From NCBI GenBank assembly GCA_026770585.1, contig MU647298.1, positions 74,874 to 86,234 of the forward strand: a stretch of DNA of 11,361 nucleotides, in the 5' to 3' direction. Source of the DNA: Baffinella frigidus (Eukaryota; Cryptophyceae; Cryptomonadales; Baffinellaceae). The notes under the pieces are model-generated. The model saw only the letters and a list, made by a program, of their open reading frames with translations. It was not told the origin of the DNA and searched no databases. Each line of letters starts with the position of its first letter. Positions within the stretch are counted from its first letter, which is position 1. This document shows, piece after piece, positions 5,959 through 11,294 of the stretch. A program made the position numbers and the translations under genes.

Positions 5959-6006
5959 TCAAACCTGGCAACACACGAGCGCACCCATACCGGTCAGCCC
6001 GCCGAA
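5959..6006 (+). pseudogene. C2H2 zinc-finger-like scrap
   Basis: Reads SNLATHERTHTGQPAE. The L-x2-H-x3-H-TG-x-P pattern is the second half and linker of a Cys2His2 zinc finger (usual linker TGEKP). Upstream in the same frame only one Cys is present (PSCLLNPKQ), so the zinc site is incomplete. TCA of the first Ser directly follows a pyrimidine-rich stretch ending in CAG, a possible 3' splice site, so the piece might be the start of an exon. It could also be coincidence in a short ORF. Confidence 0.25.
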
Positions 6007-6490
6007 GTCCTCTTGACGCCAGGCACACCTTCCTCCCACCCTCTTCAATCTTGGCTTGTGTTTAGTCTGCTTTCCGGTACTACTCTCGAGAGTAATAGAG
6101 AAGAAGAGGAGGAACAAGAGGACGGAACCTACACCACCTTGCATGCTATTTGGCCTTCCTCGTCTTGGTGTTGAACACCATATTTTCAAATTTGCTTCGG
6201 CGACGACGGCTGCGCATCCGCTGACGCGCGGGCTGAGGACTGCCAGTGCACTGACAATCATGGCGAGCTGGTCATGAGGGGCGACGGCAACGACGCTCAG
6301 TCGATCTGCTCCAGGCGTTGGCTCTTACCGAGCGGCCAGCGCTGCATGCATGCACCTGAGTGCTTCTCTTCGCTCCCATCTTCGCCTCCCACGCTCCTCC
6401 GTCGCTGCTCTGCTCCGCTAGGGTTCACCCTTCTGTGACCCGTCTGCAACGGAGCATCGGTCCTATGTCCTCACGCGACAATCAGGACCA
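6007..6490. other. No gene seen
   Basis: Moderate base composition, with a purine-rich tract GAGAAGAAGAGGAGGAACAA at about 6098-6117. Several short ORFs on both strands carry no recognisable motif. No member of the repeat families found elsewhere in the window. Confidence 0.4.
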
Positions 6491-6581
6491 GGGGAGAGAT
6501 TATAACTTTCCCATGATCAGGACGAGGAGAGGCGGCTCGCACATGGGAAAGTTTACCATAATCTCACTACAATCTCTCCCC
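6491..6581. repeat. Inverted repeat with unequal arms
   Basis: GGGGAGAGATTATAACTTTC and the following CCATG are mirrored by CATGGGAAAGTT, ATAATC and TCTCCCC on the right. The right arm carries extra bases (about 4 and 8-9) relative to the left. Possibly an old MITE, family unknown. Confidence 0.55.
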
Positions 6582-6645
6582 TTGGCTCGCATCATGAGTT
6601 GACATGAAGATATCCCCTTACTTGCATCTATTGGAGCTATTGGGT

Positions 6646-6731
6646 AAAATGCTTTCTCTGCAGATCCCTCCTACGGAACGGCGTGTCGTTGGGCTATGTT
6701 GGGAGAAATTAAAACCTAAAGGACCTAAAGG
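6646..6731 (+). mobile_element. Repeat C, variant subfamily
   Basis: Reads toward the tail on the + strand: ATGCTTTCTCTGCAG, GGGCTATGTTGGGAG, then the tail AACCTAAAGGACCTAAAGG. It matches the reverse complement of 8267-8353 better than the main C subfamily. Both share ATTWAAAACC before the tail. Confidence 0.65.
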
Positions 6732-6948
6732 CCAGCTGCAGCTTGCTCCGTCGATCTACAAGGAAAAGCTCGGAGACAGACTGAGCGGGGTATAACATGG
6801 ACCGATCATAGTCTGGTGATGGTACGGGTTAGGCAATAACGGCGAAACCTCTTTAATAAATTCAGTAATCAGTAAAGGGGGCGTGAAAAGGGGGCTCGGC
6901 CGGACCCAGGTGGGTTGGGTCGAGGAGCTCATCCGTGGATTGTTCATC
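6732..6948. other. No gene seen
   Basis: No repeat family or supported ORF. One AT-rich patch near 6850-6872 lies in otherwise mixed sequence. Confidence 0.4.
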
Positions 6949-7070
6949 TACAGGGGTACCTCGCTCATAAGAAACCGCCCCCCCCCCTAGGACTTCCATA
7001 GGGGCCTAGGCATAGGCCTACTGTAGGGTCCTAGGGGGGGGCGGTTTCTTATGAGCGAGGTACCCCTGTA
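6949..7070. mobile_element. Family A MITE, full length
   Basis: A textbook copy: TACAGGGGTACCTCGCTCAT, AAGAAACCG, C-run, core in the reverse orientation (GGCATAGGCCTACTGTAGGG), G-run and the matching right end. Arms are almost perfectly complementary, which suggests a young copy. Confidence 0.9.
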
Positions 7071-7125
7071 TTGGAGCAAGCCGGGGTGGCCATCTGGGCC
7101 GCACGCCTCTCTACAGAGGCGAGAG

Positions 7126-7258
7126 CTTTAGGTCCGTTAGGTTCTTGGAGCTCCCAACATAGGCGGACGCCGAAACTTGTTCTCTAGAAAGGCCATGCTT
7201 CTTTTCGGATCACATCAAGTCCCCCTCCCCTGTACACGTGTTGATAGGCTCAAGGTCC
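7126..7258 (-). mobile_element. Repeat C, diverged
   Basis: CTTTAGGTCCGTTAGG, then GAGCTCCCAACATAGGCGGA, GGCCATGCTTCTTTTCGG, and ending GGCTCAAGGTCC. The stretch GATCGCGGCAGAAACC found in other copies is missing. Confidence 0.65.
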
Positions 7259-7266
7259 TTAACAAA

Positions 7267-7390
7267 TACAGGGGTGCCTCGCTCATAAGAAACCGCCCCC
7301 CCCCCTAGGACCCTACAGTAGGCCTGTGCCTAGGGTCCTATGGCGGTCCTAGGGGGGGGGGCAGTTTCTTATGAGCGAGGTACCCCTGTA
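7267..7390. mobile_element. Family A MITE, full length
   Basis: Starts TACAGGGGTGCCTCGCTCAT, core CAGTAGGCCTGTGCC, ends GAGCGAGGTACCCCTGTA. 124 bp, bounded by TA. Confidence 0.88.
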
Positions 7391-7589
7391 CATCATATGG
7401 AGGATCGCGGCTCCTGGTGCACGGGTATCATTGATACAGTGGACCTACCCTAACACATACCCGTCGGGGCCGGACTGATTGAGTATGTGTGGAGGGTAGG
7501 TATGCGTTATGGTGTCCACCCTTCAGGCATACTTCCTTGCAGGGGAAAATCGGGGGCCGGCCGAAGGAGTATGTGTGGAGACACTTATT

Positions 7590-7778
7590 GACACTTATTG
7601 ACACTTATTGACTTCATTCGAAAGAGAAATGCACGGCGCAGAATTGAGGCGAGGTTAGGAAAACATTTGGGAACTGCACCTTTACCAGACACTTATTGAC
7701 ACTTATTGACTTCATTCGAAAGAGAAATGCACGGCGCAGAATTGAGGCGAGGTTAGGAAAACATTTGGGAACTGCACC
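7590..7778. repeat. Perfect 91-bp direct duplication
   Basis: 7590-7680 and 7688-7778 are identical, separated by TTTACCA. Each copy begins with the 10-bp unit ACACTTATTG in tandem (three units before the first copy's unique part, two in the second). Identity of 91 bases implies a recent event. Confidence 0.9.
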
Positions 7779-8067
7779 AGAGTTTTCCTGCCCAAGAAAC
7801 TGCCACTACCCATGTGGGGGTCCACCGAGGAACAGGGTCACAATAAGCGTCCACCGTTCCCTGGTCTCTCCCGCAGAGCACCCGTTGTGTGGGGGCCTCT
7901 GCCTATGCCACACACAGTTGCCCCGTGCACCTCCTTTCGAGCGGATGGCGGGCGGGGCAAAAATATGTGGGCCACTCTCCTTGCGGCCAACGCACGAAGA
8001 GTGAAAATCCCCTCCACCACCTAGGCCCCCACGTTGCGATGTGAGAAAAAGCCCTTCTGTGCATTCT

Positions 8068-8106
8068 CGGTCGGACAGGTGATGAGCCTCCCACTGAGGG
8101 TAAGTA
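8068..8106 (+). repeat. Repeat G fragment
   Basis: CGGTCGGACAGGTGATGAGC followed by CTC matches the minus-strand copy at 9040-9176, and GGTAAGT follows here as well after a shorter interval. Confidence 0.6.
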
Positions 8107-8245
8107 TGTATTACGGTAGCCTGTGTTAGGGTAGGTGGACAGTAGAATATGATAGAATCTAGCTCTGCCTCAGTTGATCCGGTCTCGTTGATCGGTTGCA
8201 CGGGGGGAACCAACTTCTGGTCCCCTCAAACGAACAGCCCAGATT

Positions 8246-8388
8246 AACCGAGCGGGAGCCAGAGTGTCCTTTAGGTCCTTTAGGTTTTAAATGCTCCCAA
8301 CATAGCCCAACGCCACGCCCTTCTGTAGAAAGGACTGCAGAGAAAGCATTTTTGCTTTCTCCACGAACCGAGGCAGAGCCAGAGTGTC
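8246..8388 (-). mobile_element. Repeat C variant between 23-bp direct repeats
   Basis: C sequence occupies 8267-8353: TCCTTTAGGTCCTTTAGG, AAATGCTCCCAACATAG, CTGCAGAGAAAGCATT. AGAAAGCA/TGCTTTCT forms a hairpin at 8341-8360. AACCGAG plus three bases plus GAGCCAGAGTGTC occurs at 8246-8268 and at 8366-8388, 20 of 23 bases matching. A long imperfect duplication beside a short-unit tail is typical of target-primed retroposition. Confidence 0.6.
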
Positions 8389-8466
8389 TCCACGACAGAA
8401 CACGCGATAGAATCGCAATTCCTGGCTGCAAAGCACCAGCGAGGCATGCCCGGAGGGTTGTCGGCA

Positions 8467-8546
8467 GCATGGCCTTTCTGCAGGATAAGTTCCGATGTCC
8501 GCCTCTGTTGGGAGCTCGAAGAACCTAAAGGACCGACCTAAAGGAC
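8467..8546 (+). mobile_element. Repeat C, short form
   Basis: AGCATGGCCTTTCTGCAGG to the tail GAACCTAAAGGACC, GACCTAAAGGAC. It begins at the same point (AGCATGG) as the mirrored end of the copy at 9739-9814, so a short form of about 78 bp may be a real subfamily. It lies head to head with 8563-8703. Confidence 0.65.
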
Positions 8547-8562
8547 GGCGGCGGAGCGCTTT

Positions 8563-8703
8563 TCCTTTAGGTCCTTTAGGTTCTTCGAGCTCCCAACATA
8601 GGCGGACACTGGAACTTATCCGCAGAAAAGCCATGCTTCCTTTCGGATCACATCAAGCCCCCCTGTACAGAGGATCGCGGCAGACACCGGCTAAAGGGTA
8701 TCC
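8563..8703 (-). mobile_element. Repeat C, full length
   Basis: Two TCCTTTAGG units, TTCTTCGAGCTCCCAACATA, GGAACTTATCCGCAG, AAAGCCATGCTTCC, GGATCGCGGCAGACACCGG, ending CTAAAGGGTATCC. With the preceding copy it makes a large hairpin (8467-8634). Confidence 0.75.
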
Positions 8704-8719
8704 TCATGCAGACGTTGTT

Positions 8720-8765
8720 TTTAGGTCCTTGAGGTTTTAAATGCCTAAACCCTAAACCCTAAACC
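8720..8765 (-). mobile_element. Repeat C tail fused to telomere repeats
   Basis: Only about 25 bases of C remain (TTTAGGTCCTTGAGG, TTTTAAATGC), joined without a gap to three CCCTAAA-type units (about 8744-8765). In the C sense direction, TTTAGGG repeats come first and the C tail follows. Confidence 0.6.
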
Positions 8766-9039
8766 ACATGTTGCACGAGCATGAAACGGACGCGTACGAT
8801 GCCGACCATCACGTCTCGTTGGTGCCTCAGAGGTGCAGCCTTGTGACTAACTGGTCAAACTAACCACTGGCAGTCACAAGACTGCAAGAGGGGGGAATCG
8901 GCCGGGAACAGCGTTCCCGGTTCGGGCAGCTAGGGTTCGGGCAGGTGCAGCACTCGAACGGTTCGGGCAGCTGCAGCACTGTTCCCGGTCGTTCGACTGT
9001 TCCCGGAACGTTCGGGTGCTGCAGCTGTCCGAACCCGAA
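8766..9039. repeat. Cluster of hairpins and GTTCGGGCAG repeats
   Basis: CTTGTGACT (8840-8848) pairs with AGTCACAAG (8872-8880). CCGGGAAC/GTTCCCGG (8902-8920) is a hairpin with a 3-base loop. GTTCGGGCAG occurs three times, and the unit GTTCGGGCAGCTGCAGCAC (8961-8979) is mirrored at 9016-9034 with one mismatch. No supported gene. Confidence 0.65.
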
Positions 9040-9176
9040 CTGACCTTCGCTACCAGATGAGACCCCGCTTAGGAGGGGCGAGGCCGCGCCGGCCAAGGCC
9101 CGACACACAAGCGAGAGAGAACTTACCTTCATTAGTCAACCATTGAGGCTCATCACCTGTCCGACCGAGGCTCACA
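9040..9176 (-). repeat. Dispersed repeat G, copy 2
   Basis: On the minus strand it reads GAGCCTCGGTCGGACAGG, then ATGAAGGTAAGTTCTCTC, then GGTAGCGAAGGTCAGTTCGG, in the same order as 1966-2150. AAG|GTAAGT is a consensus 5' splice site in this copy. Confidence 0.6.
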
Positions 9177-9187
9177 AAACCCCTAAA

Positions 9188-9252
9188 CCCTACATGCACA
9201 TGTAGGGGTTGGGCGGTTTCTTATGAGCCAGGTACGAGCCTCGTACCCCTGC
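9188..9252. mobile_element. Hairpin and family A right-end fragment
   Basis: CCCTACATG and CATGTAGGG form a hairpin (9188-9207) out of telomere-like sequence. It runs into an A right arm, GGGCGGTTTCTTATGAGC, whose last part carries an 11-base insertion before CCCCTG. Confidence 0.6.
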
Positions 9253-9309
9253 AAACCCTAAACCCTATGAGAAACCCTAAACCCTATGAGAAACCCCAAA
9301 CCCTATGAG
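9253..9309. repeat. 19-bp tandem repeat built from telomere units
   Basis: AAACCCTAAACCCTATGAG three times, the third with C for T. Two telomere-like units plus ATGAG have become a new repeat unit. Confidence 0.85.
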
Positions 9310-9335
9310 ATGAGCTTCGTGAACTGTGCGGAAAG

Positions 9336-9424
9336 TACAGGGGTGTCTCGCTCATCCCTTAGGTGGCCAGTAGGCTGCTACGCCCTACCGTAGGGCCCTA
9401 GGACCTGCCTAGGACCTCGTAAAG
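9336..9424. mobile_element. Family A left tip joined to family D
   Basis: TACAGGGGTGTCTCGCTC (left tip of A) breaks off and D starts with ATCCCTTAGGTGGCCAG, followed by the D core CCCTACCGTAGGGCCC. The right part of both elements is lost. Confidence 0.6.
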
Positions 9425-9558
9425 GGCTCCGCTCGGGCGCTCGAGACACACATGGATCGTGTGCGAGTAAGTCTTCACTGAGGAAAGGAGATCCAGCCAA
9501 CCGCTCGGAGATATCTCCGGCGGGGCCGAATGTGTACATTTGGTCTAATGTGGTCCTA
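9425..9558. other. No gene seen
   Basis: Mixed sequence with the 12-bp palindrome GGAGATATCTCC near 9508. No repeat family or ORF recognised. Confidence 0.4.
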
Positions 9559-9649
9559 GTGGACGTGACTTGTGTAAAGTCACTCGAACTACTCCTAGGG
9601 GGGATTTATCCCCAGACTAAAGGGTTGTTATGAGCGAGGTACCCCTGTA
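9559..9649. mobile_element. Family E fragment and family A right tip
   Basis: GTGGACGTGACTTGTGTAAA with GTCAC forms the E core hairpin (GTGACTT/AAGTCAC). TTATCCCCAG near 9607-9616 matches the E end. From 9621 comes the A right tip TTATGAGCGAGGTACCCC to TGTA. Confidence 0.55.
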
Positions 9650-9715
9650 ACCACTGAAAACGAGTCTGAGCAGGGGCGCCGGGAGAGTCTGGAAGGGCAC
9701 ATGCTTTCCTTCCTG

Positions 9716-9916
9716 TAGAGGGGTACCTCGCTCATAAGTCCTTTAGGTCCTTTAGGTTCTTCGAGCTCCCAACATAGGCGGACACCGGAACTGGTTCTGC
9801 AGAAAAGCCATGCTAAAGCGCCCCATCCAAGGACCCTAGAGTAGGGCTACGCCTAGCTAGGGCCCTGTGGTGGTCCTAGGGGGGGTGCGCTTTCTTATGA
9901 GCGAGGTACCCCTGTA
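9716..9916. mobile_element. Family A MITE split by repeat C
   Basis: Left end TAGAGGGGTACCTCGCTCAT to AAG (9738), then a foreign 76-bp C copy, then AAAGCGCCCC and the rest of A to CCCCTGTA. The right arm (GCGCTTTCTTATGAGCG) shows what the left arm was before interruption. Confidence 0.85.
9739..9814 (-). mobile_element. Repeat C, short form, nested in family A
   Basis: TCCTTTAGG twice, TTCTTCGAGCTCCCAACATA, CTGCAGAAAAGCCATGCT. Removing it restores the A arm (CATAAG plus AAAGCGC) exactly, so no target base was duplicated or lost. Confidence 0.75.
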
Positions 9917-9938
9917 GAGGAGAGACCGGGTACGAGGA

Positions 9939-10020
9939 CCGGGTACGGGTACCAGTCCGCATTTCGTAGGGCGCTACGGTAGGTAGTAGCGTAGGGTCCT
10001 ACGCAACTACCCGTACCCGG
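9939..10020. repeat. Inverted repeat, 13-bp perfect arms
   Basis: CCGGGTACGGGTA (9939-9951) and TACCCGTACCCGG (10008-10020) enclose GTAGGGCGCTACGG-type sequence that itself folds. Family unknown. Confidence 0.65.
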
Positions 10021-10042
10021 ACAACTACCCGCGCGCGCTCTC

Positions 10043-10183
10043 GGATACCCTTTAGCCGGTTTCTGCCGCGATCCTCTGTACAGGGGGGCTTGATGTGATC
10101 CGAAAGGAAGCATGGCTTTTCTGCGGATAAGTTCCAGTGTCCGCCTATGTTGGGAGCTCGAAGAACCTCAAGGACCTAAAGGA
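10043..10183 (+). mobile_element. Repeat C, full length
   Basis: Inverted relative to 8563-8703 and nearly identical: GGATACCCTTTAGCCGG, GATGTGATCCGAAAGG, AAGCATGGCTTTTCTGCGG, CCTATGTTGGGAGCTCG, tail AACCTCAAGGACCTAAAGGA. Confidence 0.75.
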
Positions 10184-10203
10184 TCTCCACATGCTTTCCT
10201 TCG

Positions 10204-10378
10204 TGTATTCCCCACCAAGTGCCCACCCCAGACATCCCTTAAGCGGCTAGTAGCCTCTTAGGCTCCTACTTAGGGCTACGGCAGGGACCTACCACCTCCA
10301 TTGGGTCAAATATGACCCCACGGCCACTTAAAGACAGATGGGCCACTTAAGGGATACATCTATTTGGTGGGGAATACA
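10204..10378. mobile_element. Family K element with 15-bp inverted ends
   Basis: TGTATTCCCCACCAA (10204-10218) and its exact complement TTGGTGGGGAATACA (10364-10378). A TA lies two bases inside each outer edge, which fits TA-bounded ends. Most of the interior is D-like (10235-10354). Confidence 0.6.
10235..10354. mobile_element. Family D-like element inside K
   Basis: TCCCTTAAGCGGC at the left and GGCCACTTAAGGGA at the right are D ends. The interior differs from the typical D core and holds GGGTCAAATATGACCC (10303-10318). A second GGCCACTTAA at 10322-10331 suggests an extra D terminus. Confidence 0.5.
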
Positions 10379-10446
10379 GGACGGGATGCATGCAACCTCC
10401 CAGAGAGAGGTCATGCGCAGTATCCCTCACGTGCCCAGTACGCTCG

Positions 10447-10654
10447 TACAGGGGTACCTTGCTCATAAGAAACTGCCCCCCCCCTAGTGGTCTCGAGACA
10501 GTGAATTCACTGTAAAACCGGTGAATTCACCCCAAAATGAGGCGTGGTCGAATTGCCCAGACATAGCCACTAGGGACCACCGCAGGGCCCTAGGCATAGG
10601 CCTACTGTAGGGTCATAGGGGGGCGCAGTTTCTTATGAACGAGGTACCCCTGTA
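10447..10654. mobile_element. Family A MITE split by an 82-bp insertion
   Basis: Left arm TACAGGGGTACCTTGCTCAT to CCCCTAG, then 10488-10573 foreign or duplicated, then GGACCACCGCAGGGCC and the rest of a reverse-orientation A to CCCCTGTA. Confidence 0.85.
10488..10569. mobile_element. 82-bp insertion with CTAG duplication
   Basis: CTAG at 10484-10487 belongs to the A arm, and CTAG at 10570-10573 repeats it. Inside are two perfect palindromes around GAATTC: ACAGTGAATTCACTGT and GGTGAATTCACC. Ends TGG...CCA match for only three bases, so its class is open. Confidence 0.65.
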
Positions 10655-10724
10655 CCGTAGGGCATACGTAGGAGCCCAGGACCTGTGGAGGGTCAAATAT
10701 GACCCCCTGGTCGCTTAAGGGATA
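10655..10724. mobile_element. Family D fragment
   Basis: CGTAGGGCATACGTAGGAGCC resembles the D core. GGGTCAAATATGACCC (10690-10705) and the D end TCGCTTAAGGGATA follow. The closing TA is shared with the next A element. Confidence 0.5.
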
Positions 10725-10843
10725 CAGGAGTACCTCGCCCATAAGAAACCAACCTCCCCTAGGACCCTACAGTAGGCCTATGCCTAGGGCCCTATGCTGG
10801 TCCTAGGGAGGGGGCAGTTTCTTATGGGTGAGGTACCCCTGTA
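10723..10843. mobile_element. Family A MITE, full length, variant arms
   Basis: TACAGGAGTACCTCGCCCAT to GGTACCCCTGTA. Both arms carry the same change relative to the family (CGCCCATAAG left, CTTATGGG right), so the arms still pair. Confidence 0.85.
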
Positions 10844-10913
10844 GGCCTATGCCTAGGGCCCTACGGTGGTCCCTAGGGAGGGGGCAGTTTCTTATGGGCG
10901 AGGTACCCCTATA
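10844..10913. mobile_element. Right-half copy of family A
   Basis: Starts at the core (GGCCTATGCCTAGGGCCC) and ends CTTATGGGCGAGGTACCCC, TATA. It shares the CTTATGGG variant of its full neighbour, so it was copied from it or from the same source. Confidence 0.75.
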
Positions 10914-11018
10914 TAGCCCTTAAGTGACCAGTAGGCTCATACGCCCTACGGTAGGGCCCTAGGACCTGCCTAGGACCTCTTGGCCGCCAAATTTGGCGGC
11001 ATGGGCACTTAAGGGATA
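10914..11018. mobile_element. Family D element, full length
   Basis: TAGCCCTTAAGTGACCAG to GGGCACTTAAGGGATA. The core CCCTACGGTAGGGCCC is followed by the perfect 18-bp palindrome GCCGCCAAATTTGGCGGC (10983-11000). Confidence 0.75.
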
Positions 11019-11068
11019 GCCTCACCACGCTCCTACTTAGTCTATCCGGGTCAGATATGACCCCCGCG
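11019..11068. repeat. D-related fragment
   Basis: CACGCTCCTACTTAGTCTAT resembles the inside of the 10235-10354 copy. GGGTCAGATATGACCC lies at 11048-11063. Confidence 0.45.
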
Positions 11069-11209
11069 CCACTTAAGGGATCTATCCCTTAAGTGGTCTC
11101 TCCCGCCACTTAATAGATCCCTTAAGTGGTCTCTCCCGCCACTTCAGGGATCTATCCCTTGAGTGGTCTCTCTCAGAACGGCCACTTACAGGATATATCC
11201 CTGAAGTGG
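11069..11209. repeat. Tandem array of four D-end palindromes
   Basis: Units CCACTTAAGGGAT + CT + ATCCCTTAAGTGG (11069-11096), a shortened one (11106-11129), and two diverged ones (11139-11166, 11182-11209). The first two spacers are identical (TCTCTCCCG); the third is longer. Seen the other way, each ATCCCTTAAGTGG-spacer-CCACTTAAGGGAT is a D element reduced to its two ends. Confidence 0.8.
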
Positions 11210-11212
11210 TCC

Positions 11213-11258
11213 CGCTAAAAAAAACTCAGAACGAGCGCTAAAAAAAACTCAGCACGAG
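11213..11258. repeat. 23-bp tandem repeat, two copies
   Basis: CGCT, eight A, CTCAG, then AACGAG or CACGAG. One substitution between copies. CTCAGAACG also occurs in the last spacer of the neighbouring array (11172-11180). Confidence 0.85.
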
Positions 11259-11294
11259 CGCATGCGCAGCTTCGCTAGCTCGGCCGCTACCTGC

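Larger units (their letters stand above)
7435..8144. mobile_element. 710-bp element with 23-bp inverted ends, family H
   Basis: The left end TACAGTGGACCTACCCTAA continues ACAC; the right end, inverted, reads TACTGTCCACCTACCCTAA and ACAC. They match at 20 of 23 positions, including the TA boundary. A further inverted copy of the end (GTATGTGTGGAGGGTAGG) lies near 7473-7490. TA plus CAGT-type ends suit a Tc1/mariner-like non-autonomous element. Inside are a perfect 91-bp duplication (7590-7778) and a fragment of repeat G. ORFs inside are short and unrecognised, and no transposase motif is seen. Confidence 0.55.

Noticed and set aside
5220-5984. 254-codon minus-strand ORF
   Set aside because: It reads through the three 31-bp repeats in a different frame each time and through an AT-rich inverted repeat. 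No domain is recognisable, and composition changes abruptly along it. Its length is notable but is probably chance.
7806-8213. 135-codon minus-strand ORF crossing the right end of element H
   Set aside because: It runs across a transposon boundary and has no domain; overlapping ORFs of similar size exist in other frames.
8902-8920. Origin or attachment site
   Set aside because: It is one of several ordinary short hairpins in this cluster, without associated iterons or integrase.
8860-9132. 90-codon minus-strand ORF starting MKVSSLS
   Set aside because: It is built from repeat G and the GTTCGGGCAG hairpin cluster. GTAAGT directly after the first two codons suggests an intron start at best, and the rest has no coding character.
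11069-11209. CRISPR array
   Set aside because: Units are palindromes with near-constant 9-bp spacers, in a eukaryotic subtelomeric context. There are no variable 30-bp spacers and no cas genes.
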